The notes beneath the pieces were generated by a model. That model searched no databases, was not told where the DNA came from, and saw only the letters and a list, made by a program, of their open reading frames with translations. Below, piece after piece: positions 32,440-43,372 of a stretch of 64,000 nucleotides of DNA (positions are counted from its first letter, which is position 1; every line of letters begins with the position of its first letter). The stretch lies in the NCBI GenBank assembly GCA_905250115.1, contig CAJNOI010000012.1:656533-720532 (forward strand), read 5' to 3'. Made by a program: the position numbers and the translations under genes. Source of the stretch: Adineta steineri. Lineage: Eukaryota; Rotifera; Eurotatoria; Adinetida; Adinetidae.

Positions 32440-33900
32440 GACGAAGAGAAAAGACAAAAAACAGGTAATAATATACGTCCCTCACCTAGCCATCTATATT
32501 ATTTTTCTTTTCTATATGAATGAAGAGTATATCCGATAGACCATACAGAAGAAAAAAAATGTGAGTACGATGTCGAATATGTATAAAATTTCTATATCAA
32601 TATCTATAAATTACTTTTATTAAAGTTACTCAATACTTTGTTAATAAAACTATTTTACATTTTAAAATATTTATCTTCATCATTTAATAAAGATTATTCA
32701 ATAAAAATCTTTTAAAACAAATATTCAATGTCTTAAATATTGATCTACATAAAAATGAAAAATTTCTTAACGTCTATGATTGATAGTTTTTCATACATAA
32801 AATTAAAGACAGATAGAATCTTGATTTTCAGAAGTTAAAATTATTAAAATTAGTTAAGTATGACTCGAGTTATATGCATTTCTTATTTTACAATACAAAC
32901 GTGCAATATGTACGTTTTTCATTCATATATGTTATTTTCGTACGGTTACACTTCAATAATTTCTTTCGTCAGCTTCATTGGTCTTTATCGCACATCTAGA
33001 GATATTACATTTTCATATAACTATATGTAGTCATCATTTGATTTCGATAAACAAGATGAAAGTATATTGAAAGTGAAGCAAACAGACTACTCAAGTATTT
33101 TTCAATTCTTTCAGTAAATTTGATGAAGAAATATAGAAAGATGAAATTAAACATGTCCTCAAGTATTACTACTTCTTTATTATAGCATATTTAATATTTT
33201 GCTATTTTTTTATTAAGAACATCTAGAATGAGACAGTACTTAATCTGGATGATGTTGATATATATATATATATATATTTGCACCTGCGAATTTTCTCTTT
33301 CAATAACGGTCATTGCATACAAATCTATACAGATTGAGTTGATTATCAATTTGATTTATAAGTCTTGTGAATGGATTGTGTAGGGCATTAATTGAAGAAA
33401 AATAAAATAAAATAAAAAATCTGTTTTTTTTTCTATATTTAATCATAGCATGATTAATCAAAACTATTCGGGAAAATATTCTCATTAACAAGTAAACGAT
33501 TACAATTCAATTTTTCATTACACTGATCTATAAGATATCTATTATAATGAAGATTACGAATATTTATTTCTACAACAGAAAAGTAAAAACAAAAATAAGT
33601 TAACAAGAAAACTAAATTGTGTGGGGAGGGAGGTATAAAAGGGTACTTTTAGCAAAATTTGCTAAAAAAACACAAAATTTGTTCCAAATCAGCTCCCGTT
33701 GCTGAAAAAAACAAAAATTTACAATTATTGAGGAGGATGTACGCTCCCTCACCCTTTTTCCCCGCTCGCGCGGTTGCTGCCTACTTATCATAAGACTAGA
33801 AAAAGTATATCTATTTGTTTGCTTCAGTTATCTCGTAAACTTTCATTTCTTATCTAAAGAATAAATGCGCACATATTTTATTCGTATGGGAGACACTCAA
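32440..33900. other. Intergenic, with AT microsatellite and an imperfect palindrome
   Basis: An (AT)n microsatellite lies at about 33259-33279. GGGGAGGGAGGTA near 33624 is matched in inverse orientation near 33745 (TGTACGCTCCCTCACCC), enclosing about 110 bp; this may be a decayed foldback element. The region just before 33903 is the GH3 promoter, with no clear TATA box. Confidence 0.4.
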
Positions 33901-33902
33901 AC

Positions 33903-36623
33903 ATGAAGACATTTATATTCTTGACTATTCTGCTTCAAATTTTCGTTTTACAACAAGTACGAACAAATGAATGTGAATTAACATCAAATGATGATATTCA
34001 ATTAACAGCAAATGAATTTATTCAATCACGACAAATATGTCACATATTAAATTTACCAACAACAAATAAACGTCAAATATCTATTACTGGTCGTTTAGTG
34101 GATTATACAACACGTTGTCAGAAGAGTATAAGTAATGCAAATGTTGAAATTATTCGTATACATTTAAATCATCGATCAGTGTGTTCTAATATTTATCATT
34201 CGAATTCTGATGGTTATTTTAATCTAACCAATTTAATAATAGATTTTAATGAGGAAATTTTCTTACGATTAACAGCACCAAGTTATAAAACTATTTACAA
34301 GAAAATTCATTTCCCATTATCATATGATCAATCAGTAGAAATGATATTGAATTGGAAAATTGTTTTATCAAAAGATATAAAACAAAGCCAATCACAAGAT
34401 GATCAACGTATGAAATCTATTGTTGATACACTTCTATCAGAAATGACATTAGATGAAAAAATTGGTCAATTGAATCTCGAGGGTGTTGGTTTTAATGCTG
34501 ATGGTCCAGTTATCACTAACGAGCAAAGAGAAAGAATTCGTCGTGGTGAAATTGGTGCTGTTTTGGGGATTTTTACGCCTCAAGCTGTTCGTCAATTACA
34601 AGAACTTGCAATAAATAGTTCACGTTTAAAAGTTCCTTTTATCTTTGGTTTTGATGTTATCCATGGACATAAAACAATTTTTCCAATTCCTTTAGCTTTA
34701 AGTGCAACATGGAATATGACATTAATCGAACAAAGTGCACGTATTGCAGCTCGAGAAGCAACTGCTGATGCTCTTAATTGGGTATTTTCACCTATGGTAG
34801 ACATAGCACATGATCCACGTTGGGGTAGAATTCTAGAAGGTGCTGGTGAAGATCCTTATTTAGGTAGTCAAGTAGCTGCTGCTATGGTACGTGGTTATCA
34901 AGGAAGTAATATAAGTGATGTAGACACAGTTATGGCATGTTTTAAACATTTTGGTTTATATGGAGCAGCAGAAGCTGGCCGTGATTATAATACTGTTGAT
35001 ATGAGTCCTTTAAGAATGTATGAATTTTATCTACCTCCTTATCGTGCAGCAGTTGAAGCTGGAGCTGGTAGTGTAATGACATCATTTAATGAAATTAATG
35101 GTGTTCCATCAACAGCGAATCAATGGTTACTAACTGATTTACTTCGTAATCAATGGAATTTTACTGGATTTGTTGTTACAGATGCTACAGCGATGTATGA
35201 ACTGATTCCTCATGGTTTAGGTAATTTACAAGAAGTAAGTGCTCGATCTCTCAATGCTGGTGTTGATTTGGACATGGGTAGTCAAGGATTTCTATCAACA
35301 TTGAATCAATCTGTACAACAAGGAAAAGTAACTGAACAAACAATTGAACAAGCATGTCGTCGTGTTTTAGAAGCTAAATATAAATTAGGTTTACTTGATG
35401 ATCCATTTCATTATGTGAATGAATCACGTGCACATACAGATATATTTACGAAAGAAAATCGTTTAGCAGCAAGAGATTTTGCTCGTCGTTCTTTTGTTCT
35501 TTTGAAAAATGATAAACAAATATTACCATTAGCAAGATCAAATTTAACTATTACGTTGGTTGGTCCATTGGCTGATGATCGTAGAAATTTACTTGGTGCA
35601 TGGAGTGGTGCTGGTGATTGGACTCAAGCAGTTAGTGTACTTGATGGTATTAATCAACTTATTGGAAACAATATTCAAGTTTTGCATGTCAAAGGAGCGA
35701 ATCTTCTTGAAGATCCAGATATGCTTAAATTATTAAATGCATATGGTGGTGATATTATCTTAGATAATCGAACAGCTACACAAATGATTGATGAAGCTCT
35801 TCAAGCTGCACAAAAATCTGATGTTATTGTTGCTGTTGTTGGTGAGACTCAAGGCATGACAGGTGAAGCAGCAAGTCGAGCAGATATTGGATTACCAGTA
35901 TGTCAACAACTTTTACTTCAAGCATTATTTAATACAAATAAACCTGTTGTTATTGTATTAATGAATGGACGGCCAATGACATTAACATGGGAAGATCAAC
36001 ATGCAACAGCTATTTTAGAAACATGGTTTGCTGGTACTGAAACAGGAAATGCTATAGCAGAAGTACTTTTTGGTTATTATAATCCAGCTGGTAAATTAAC
36101 AGCAACATTTCCACGTTCTGTTGGACAAATTCCACTCTATTATAATCATAAAAATACTGGACGACCATTTAATTCAAGTGACTTTCTTAATCGTTATAAG
36201 AGTCGTTATTTAGATATATCAAATGATCCATTATATCCATTTGGTTATGGTCTTAGTTATACATCATTTAGTTTTGGTCCATTAAATGCTGATAAAACAC
36301 AACTTCATGGTGATTCTGATCGTTTAACTATTCGTTTCGTCTTAGGTAATAATGGTGCATATGATGGAGAAGAAGTTGTTCAATTATATATTGGTGATCC
36401 AGTTGCAAGTGTAACACGAGCTGTACGTGAATTAAAAAATTTTCAAAAAGTATTTCTTCAAGCTCGTGAACGTCAAGAAATTTCATTTATTATTACAACT
36501 GATGATTTAAAATTTTTTGATTCAAATCTTAATTATATTTGGGAAGAAGGACTTTTTAATATTTATATTGGTCCTGATTCAGTTAATACTCAATCAGTTC
36601 AAATCAATTGGTTTAAATTATAA
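33903..36623 (+). CDS. Secreted GH3 beta-glucosidase with extra N-terminal beta domain
   Basis: 906 aa, single exon. Residues 1-22 are a signal peptide. Residues about 58-150 form an added domain (SITGRLVDYTTRCQ..NANVEI..NSDGYFNL..FLRLTAPSYKT) of the prealbumin/dioxygenase-like beta-sandwich type. The GH3 catalytic barrel follows from about 170: GFDVIHGHKTIFP, RWGRILEGAGEDPYLG, KHFG (348-351), and GFVVTDATAMYEL with Asp427 as the expected nucleophile. The second domain from about 525 has FVLLKND, VGETQGMTGEAASR (likely acid/base region) and a C-terminal FnIII-like module (ELKNFQKV). The catalytic part resembles bacterial periplasmic BglX enzymes and would release glucose from beta-glucans. 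Absence of introns and bacterial similarity suggest transfer; the N-terminal fusion is unusual. Confidence 0.85.
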   Translation: MKTFIFLTILLQIFVLQQVRTNECELTSNDDIQLTANEFIQSRQICHILNLPTTNKRQISITGRLVDYTTRCQKSISNANVEIIRIHLNHRSVCSNIYHSNSDGYFNLTNLIIDFNEEIFLRLTAPSYKTIYKKIHFPLSYDQSVEMILNWKIVLSKDIKQSQSQDDQRMKSIVDTLLSEMTLDEKIGQLNLEGVGFNADGPVITNEQRERIRRGEIGAVLGIFTPQAVRQLQELAINSSRLKVPFIFGFDVIHGHKTIFPIPLALSATWNMTLIEQSARIAAREATADALNWVFSPMVDIAHDPRWGRILEGAGEDPYLGSQVAAAMVRGYQGSNISDVDTVMACFKHFGLYGAAEAGRDYNTVDMSPLRMYEFYLPPYRAAVEAGAGSVMTSFNEINGVPSTANQWLLTDLLRNQWNFTGFVVTDATAMYELIPHGLGNLQEVSARSLNAGVDLDMGSQGFLSTLNQSVQQGKVTEQTIEQACRRVLEAKYKLGLLDDPFHYVNESRAHTDIFTKENRLAARDFARRSFVLLKNDKQILPLARSNLTITLVGPLADDRRNLLGAWSGAGDWTQAVSVLDGINQLIGNNIQVLHVKGANLLEDPDMLKLLNAYGGDIILDNRTATQMIDEALQAAQKSDVIVAVVGETQGMTGEAASRADIGLPVCQQLLLQALFNTNKPVVIVLMNGRPMTLTWEDQHATAILETWFAGTETGNAIAEVLFGYYNPAGKLTATFPRSVGQIPLYYNHKNTGRPFNSSDFLNRYKSRYLDISNDPLYPFGYGLSYTSFSFGPLNADKTQLHGDSDRLTIRFVLGNNGAYDGEEVVQLYIGDPVASVTRAVRELKNFQKVFLQARERQEISFIITTDDLKFFDSNLNYIWEEGLFNIYIGPDSVNTQSVQINWFKL

Positions 36624-37017
36624 ATTAAAAAAAAATGAACAAATCCTTTTTTCCCCTTTATATTGATGATTATTAATAAAATATTTCTGCGTCCTTTTGT
36701 ATTTCTAATTACAAACTTAACTTTCGGTACATTGAAAAGAAAAAAATGATTAAATATAATGATAATTCTAGCTTAAGTCGATCAAAGAGAACATATCTAT
36801 TTTTTGACGGTGAATGCTTGCTGTGTAATTTCATTTGAAGTCATTTAATAACGTCTGTAATTAGAAGTAGATATAAAATAAATTCTTACACAATACTATC
36901 TAAAATTTTATTCAATATTTAAAAGAACATGAATAAGATAGTTGTAAGTGTAGTTTTGAGTAACACAACAACAAGACGAACAACATAATATACGTGATAA
37001 CTGTTCCAATGTATCTG
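36624..37017. other. Intergenic between convergent genes
   Basis: AT-rich spacer between the GH3 gene and the GPCR 3' end; AATAAA occurs at about 36675 on the plus strand. No other feature. Confidence 0.4.
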
Positions 37018-38063
37018 TTAGACTTGAGGTAGAATTCGATTGATAGCTGGAATTTTTACTTTTTGCAATCTTTTCATGTGAACATCGAAGATGACATATA
37101 TGAATTGTTGACGAAATCTTTCGGATACACAAATGTAAATGTAGAAAGAACTCTAAATAAAAATACAATGAGAAAATTCAAAATGAGATTCAATTTGATT
37201 AAATTGATACTTACAGCCCAATAAAGATAGTAAACGAAGAAACCAAGAATGCTCGCAAACTGCATCTGTGCTTGGAGGACTGGATTATTGGTGACGTTGG
37301 TGGTCGCGCCAATAATGGTGACGACAGCGAATGGTGTCATAGTAATGAAGTTGTACACAACTTGCACAAGAATCATTTCTGTCAATTGTTTGTCTAATTC
37401 ACGTCTAACAAGTGGTACTGTTCGATAAGGTATAGTTTGTACATTACGATAAGCCATTAATGCGAAAACGATCGTAAGAACAGTTGGCAAAAAATACATC
37501 AACGTTAAGCTGTATCCATAAGTGTAATAGTTCTGAAACATAAGATTTGTTATGATACAACTAACTTGACCCGTTGTAGGAGATTGAAAATGACCGTAAT
37601 AAAGTACGTATGGAACTCCGTGAAAAGTCCAAAATAGAACTGTTATTGCAGTTAAACGATAAGTTAGCTTGCTACTACTCCACTGTCGCCATCGAAGACT
37701 TGAGCATGTTGCAAAAAATTGATCGAGTGTTGCCAAACACATACATGTTAAAGAAGTTAGAGCACAAAGTTGTACAAAGGCTAATCTGAATTTACAATAA
37801 ATTAGCGAACTTTGAGTCCAGTCGATGCCAAAACCGCTGATCATGATACGAGAAAGTGTAGTCGTCATCAAAGAACCAATATTGACGAAAGACATAATGA
37901 CCAAATAGAATGCACAAGAGGTCTGTCGAAAGGTACGAAGACTGAGAAAGACAATAATATTGAATAATCCACCAAGCACACCAGCAACAAGAACAGCTGT
38001 ACCCAAATAAATAGAGACTTGTCGTGTGGCGAAAATAAGAGCTGAAATAGTCGACGATGACAT
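37018..38063 (-). CDS. Rhodopsin-type G-protein-coupled receptor
   Basis: Two exons, 37215-38063 and 37018-37152, with a 62-bp GT-AG intron; 327 aa. Seven hydrophobic helices are visible. Helix 1 has GLFNIIVFLSL (the conserved Asn), helix 3 ends CLATLDQFFAT where DRY would be (Asp kept), and a conserved Cys sits before helix 3 with its partner in the second loop (VSCIITN). The second exon completes helix 7 and gives the helix-8 sequence SSFYIYICVSERFRQQ, which is characteristic of this class; without splicing the frame would run into unrelated residues. Ligand unknown; similar orphan receptors of the FMRFamide/peptide type are abundant in rotifers. Confidence 0.8.
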
Positions 38064-38994
38064 ATCTGCTTCAAAAGTAAAACTTCTAAAAAGAATAATG
38101 TACTATGTCATGTAGTATTTTCTCTGACTCTTCAAAAAATACTATAATTGCAATTATATTATACTTCAAAGAACAAATGACATTGAAAACTAATGATCAA
38201 CTAAATTATTGTATAGAACGAAGGAACATCTTTCATCTTAATATAATAAACTTAACCGACAGCGTCATTACATTAATGATGAATAAAAACGAGTTGTAGA
38301 TATGTTTTATTCTTTCTCTTTCTTCGCAACGATGACGTTTAATTACGCAGGACATATCTAATCAACAAGATTTGAAAACGTTTTTTTGCCCTCGAACGCA
38401 TCTAAAAACACATTTCAGTTGCGTTTGACACGCACCTAAAACGAAACATCTGCCGTGTTCGTCCAAATGCATTTGATATCAAGCGTTTAGATGGAGATGA
38501 AGAAAATGTTATTTTATTTGGAAAGAAGGAAAAGCTAAATATATCAATGAGAACACTCTCTTTATAATGAAAAATAACCAAAATTTATTGTAACACATAA
38601 TTATCTCTCATCAAATAGATTTATAAGTACATGCTATTTATTTTTTAATAAAAAAGAACATTTTCTTTTTGCTCTATTTAATTTTAATTTGTTGTATGTT
38701 TTGTACTTTCGGATCATCTAAAAGAATTATCATTTATTTACACATCAAGTCTCTTTTTTTATAATAAAAAATTTAACTTTGAAAAAAACAGGAACTCACG
38801 CTTAACATGAGAAAACAATTTTTTGTTTTTATAAAGAAGTAATTATTATCCAGGTCATTATTATATAAATTCTTTTAAGCGATGTTGTGTTTTTGGCAAA
38901 AAAAAGAAAGAAAGAAATGTTTGTGTGTTTTATTGGAATCAACAAGACCAGATAGATTAACGATTTTCGACTAAAAAAAACAAAGAAAGCATCA
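38064..38994. other. Intergenic, no gene recognised
   Basis: No exon or repeat could be supported. Confidence 0.4.
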
Positions 38995-40905
38995 TTATAA
39001 TGCACGAAAAAATAGATTCTTACTGTGTGTAGTAATTTCAAGTTCATTCATCATTTCAGTAATTTGTACTTCGAAACGACTTTGAACTTTATTAAGAATT
39101 GCTGTATCATTTTCATTTGTAACAAATGTTAATACCAAACATTTTCTGCCAAAATGACCAGCACGAGTAATCTAAAATGATATATTTTCATGAATTCAAT
39201 ATACAGAACTATTCTATTATACATACTCGATGAAGATAAGTCTCAATATCTTCTGGCATATCATAATGCAATATAATATTAACACGTTCAATATTTATAA
39301 TATCATGTCCAAATAGATCTGTTGTAATAAGAATACGTGTTTGAAAGTCGTTAAATTGTTTATAGCGTGCTAAACTAAATGAATAAATAATTTATCTATT
39401 GTATTTTAATTAAAAATCAACCAACCGTTCTTCTTGTGCCATTCCACTATGAATTCCAATAGCAGGAAAGTTTTGTTCAATTAATAATTTACATAAATCA
39501 ATACAACGTGATACGGATTTAACAAAAATAATTAATTGTGTAAATTCTAATTTATCAAGTAAATTAGCTAATTTTTGAGTTTTCTCATTTTCATGTAATT
39601 TTATATAATATTGACGAAGATCCTTCATTAAAAAAAAGATTTAAAAAGATAACACGGCCATTAGAAAGAATACTCTGCCTTTATGGTGAGGATACACTAT
39701 CCGAAGATAGTTTTTCTCTAGAATTATTGCTAATTGTAGCTCTGGACAGAAGATCGACCTGTCTCAGAGTACTATGTTATCTCACATTCTCAAGGAAAAA
39801 AGTCTGTCTTTCAGTATGTTTGCAATCGAACAGTTTCTACACATTTGTGAGCAGTTCTCTATATATTTATTGAAAATAAATAAACTTACATGGTTTGTCA
39901 ATTTAATTTCATCATCCATATAAATTTCCAATGGCTATAAAATCAGACAATAAAAATATTATTATTTTGAATCGAAGAAAGGACGGTTTCCATCATACAT
40001 TGTGCATAAATTTCTTACATATTGTTCGCATTTCTTTGCTTAATTTTGTACTACACATCAATACTTGTTTTTCATGTGGTGTCATTTTAAATATTTCTTG
40101 AACATCTCGACGCATATCTATGATTATATATAGAAATATTAGAATTAATGAAAGATTGAAATATTCTATTTCTTTTTACCAAATGATTCAAGTAAATAAT
40201 CACATGAATCAAGGATGAAATGTTTGATATAACATAAATTAAGTACTTCCTTCTTTATTAAAGCTAAAATTCTACCAGGTGTTCCAAGAACAATATGTGG
40301 ACAATTATTTTTTAAAACATCCTCATGATTTGTTATTGGTACACCACCAAAAAACGTGGAGACTTTCACAGATGGCATATACCTGCAAAAACGTTCATAT
40401 TCACGACCTATACTACATGTCAATTCACGTGTATGACAAATGACGATTATAGATATCTAAAAATGAAATTGAATCTTACATAAGAAAATTTTATTTTATG
40501 AAAACTATTTACTTGTCCATCAATAGGTTTCAGTTGTTGAAGTGTTGCAAGTACAAAAGCTGACGTTTTACCCATACCCGATTTAGCTTGGAATAGAATA
40601 TCTGTACCAAGAATAGCTTGTGGAATAAATTTTTGTTGAACTATAGAATAAACAAATAAGTTTTTATTGAAAATTATTTTCTCTTTTTCTTAAATAAAAC
40701 CTTCTGATGGATGTTCAAAACCACAATTCATAACAGCACGAAGTAATTCAGGTTTAAAAAGATAATCTTTAAAACTACGTGTTGCTATTGATATTTGTGA
40801 ATTTATTGCTGTTTCACTTTCTAACGATGTTACATCATTTTTATTTTCTATTTGTGATGCATTATTTGTTTCATTATAGTTGACAAGTTCTTGTTCATCA
40901 AGCAT
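38995..40905 (-). CDS. UAP56/DDX39-like helicase with degenerate catalytic motifs
   Basis: Eight exons on the minus strand: 40701-40905, 40513-40640, 40180-40456, 39999-40117, 39890-39934, 39426-39622, 39227-39374 and 38995-39171. They splice in frame to 431 aa, the normal UAP56 length. Most of the chain aligns with UAP56/Sub2: GFEHPSE then [10 protein letters not shown] (motif I, 87-94), [34 protein letters not shown] and YDMPED. Motif II is DSCD (194-197) instead of DECD, motif III is STK instead of SAT, motif V reads [10 protein letters not shown] instead of GRGMDIERV, and motif VI has GHFG where GRFG is expected. UAP56 couples splicing to mRNA export using ATP; this copy likely binds RNA or partners but cannot hydrolyse ATP normally. 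Introns and frame are intact, so it looks expressed and not dead. Confidence 0.85.
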
Positions 40906-41580
40906 TGTTATCTCAAAATATATTTCTCTTTATTTTAACTAAACGAAAAAACAAAATATCAATGGATGCTTTGTATATATACATAAACTCTCGAATAAAA
41001 GTTATAGAAAAAAAGTATCCTTGACCTACACGAAATATGGAGCGATTCTGAAAGATTTTCAATAGAACGAATTTGTTTATAAGTCAAGACGTATCTCATA
41101 TACGATGGTTCTCGAGTGGGGATAGAATCGCTTTTTTTCGTTTGTAGTCTCTGCTATATGAGAATCTAAGGGAAAAAAATTATTGTGACTTATTTAGATG
41201 TGAATGAATAAGTATGAGTATCGCGTTTTAAGGATAAGGAATAATCAAAATACTTACGTGTTCACTCTCGAAAATGTAAAGAAATAACTAATAAAGTAAA
41301 TGGACTCTATTTTATTCTTACCTTCGATAAATATTCGTCATCGCTCGAGTAAGTTAGTTATTACATCGAATTGTGAAACACAACGTGACGCACTTCAAAC
41401 AGAACAACATATTACATGTAGAAAAGAAAGAATATTTTTGTTATTGCATACAACTTATGTTACGATAAAATGAAATACGTAAATGACGAAGTATAATATT
41501 TGCATGGTTCTCTCCATCAATAAACAGTCGTTCTTGATAGCAAGAAGTTCAAATTGTGAAACTTAAATTATATCATATGA
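40906..41580. other. Intergenic, no gene recognised
   Basis: Upstream region of the helicase-like gene; nothing distinctive seen. Confidence 0.4.
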
Positions 41581-41584
41581 AGAT

Positions 41585-41674
41585 GAGTGGGTGTGAGTGC
41601 GGATGTGGTAGTGGTTGTGACTGTGACTGAATGTAAATATGAGATGAATATTATACCCACACTCACACTCCACC
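41585..41674. repeat. Telomere-like hairpin with GAGATGAATATTATA loop
   Basis: GAGTGGGTGTGAGTGCGGA and a run of TGTGG-like words face ACCCACACTCACACTCC. The loop GAGATGAATATTATA is shared with the copy at 46061. Confidence 0.65.
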
Positions 41675-41949
41675 ATGATGATGCCTCAACAAATGCTCAA
41701 ATATTCTTTTGAATGTACTCTAACATAGTAATAACTATGAGCACCTAAGTGTAGAAAAATTTGAGATTTGTGGCTCAAATAAAAATATTCTATACATTCG
41801 TAATAAAGCTAGCAGTCTTATTCATACTGAAATGCACATTTAGATCCACCTATATACCTGTGTCCTTGTCATTAAAATTTCATTTTTGGACGAAATGGGA
41901 GTTCATCCTTAAAAATCAACAAATTATCCTAAAAGATCGTTTGTCCTTT

Positions 41950-42304
41950 GGACACCGCCGGATTTGATCATGAATCTGCCACCCTAATGCAGAAAAATTT
42001 CATCCATCTAGAAAGAAAGAGCATAAAATTCTGAGTCTGTTAGTGATTATTCCAGCCTTCTAAATTTTATCCAAAAAACTCACTTTTCCACAGGTTTTCT
42101 CTAAAAATTCAATAAACATCGGCAAAATACATGGATTCTTATTGAATTTTTAGAGAAAACCTGTGGAAAAGTGAGTTTTTTGGATAAAATTTAGAAGGCT
42201 GGAATAATCACTAACAGACTCAGAATTTTATGCTCTTTCTTTCTAGATGGATGAAATTTTTCTGCATTAGGGTGGCAGATTCATGATCAAATCCGGCGGT
42301 GTCC
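41950..42304. mobile_element. Perfect palindromic foldback element, 166-bp arms
   Basis: The arm at 41950-42115 is an exact reverse complement of 42139-42304; I compared the arms base by base and found no mismatch. The loop is 23 bp. Ends read GACACCGCCGGATTTGATCA. The sequence TGTCCTTTG occurs at the outer edge of both ends, giving a target duplication of 5 to 9 bp (its length is ambiguous because it overlaps the arm end). There is no coding frame inside, so it would be a non-autonomous DNA element; identity of the arms means a recent origin or active correction. Confidence 0.85.
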
Positions 42305-42309
42305 TTTGT

Positions 42310-43372
42310 TATAATACAAGTCAAGTTAATAATATCGACTGAGATTACTTCTAAACTACAGAATAACTTATAAAATGTATAAACGACGCAATATTAGAAT
42401 TATACGAGAGAAAGTTCTTATATTTTAGCATTTGCTAGAGATGAATTCGAAGTAATATTTATCATTGTTTAGTCAGAGAGGAAAAGCTAGAATTATTCAT
42501 TGCCTGAAGAAAGAAAGTAAAGAAACATCAATTATTCTTTGACAAAAAACACTAGCAAACATTCATTACAATTATAACTTGTTGAAAAACAATATTGATT
42601 CTAGCAAACATCAATGGAAAGCGTGCCAGTTAGCTCCCTTATCACTTAAGAGTTACAAATTGCTAATGTAAATATTGACCTTTGTAATACAATTATGTTT
42701 TCATGAGTATTATTGCTCATTAAAACGCGTAAGTATCCATTCCTATTACTTATTTAATAAAATTTAACGAATGAATTATTAATGACTTCAAAATTTTTGG
42801 TTGATAAATGAGATAAATTATATTTCGAAAAAACCTATATTCATGTGTAGAATGTCACAGAATACGATAATAAAGAAATTAATTTTCAATAACATATATG
42901 CTTATCAAGTTTGACTTAATGAATTGATATCAGAAATACAAAGTATAATTCATTGTTTGAATAATAATATTTCCATTATCTTTTATTATAAAATAAATTT
43001 TGTAAGCAAACATTTAAAAAGCAAACAAAATGTTTGATGTATAGACTCGCAGCAAGCAAATTGATCAGTTTTCTTTTCTTTTCATTTCGTAACGAGCAAA
43101 ATTTATTCATGTTACACTACGATATGATTTAACAACAGCATATTCTAGTTGAATACACAGCGTGCTTTAGCTAGTAATTTTTTTCTTTCCTTCGAAATAA
43201 GACCGTGTTCTGGTTGATTACACAGCATACTTTATTTGATAATTTCTTTCTTTCCTTCAAAATAAGACTGTGTTCCGATTGAATAAGCGCTTTTACTAAC
43301 CGATTGTATAAATTCGAATCGATTTTCTACCAATCGACAGATAATTTCATATCCTCACTCAATAACAAACAA
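42310..43372. other. Intergenic, with a short duplicated promoter-proximal segment
   Basis: Two similar segments of about 70 bp, each with AGTTGAATACACAGC/GGTTGATTACACAGC followed by CTTTCCTTC.AAATAAGAC, lie at roughly 43147-43205 and 43212-43268 just upstream of the PAN-like gene. No gene seen. Confidence 0.45.

Noticed and set aside
41761-41967. 68-codon frame running into the palindrome
   Set aside because: It ends inside the element arm and has no recognisable content.
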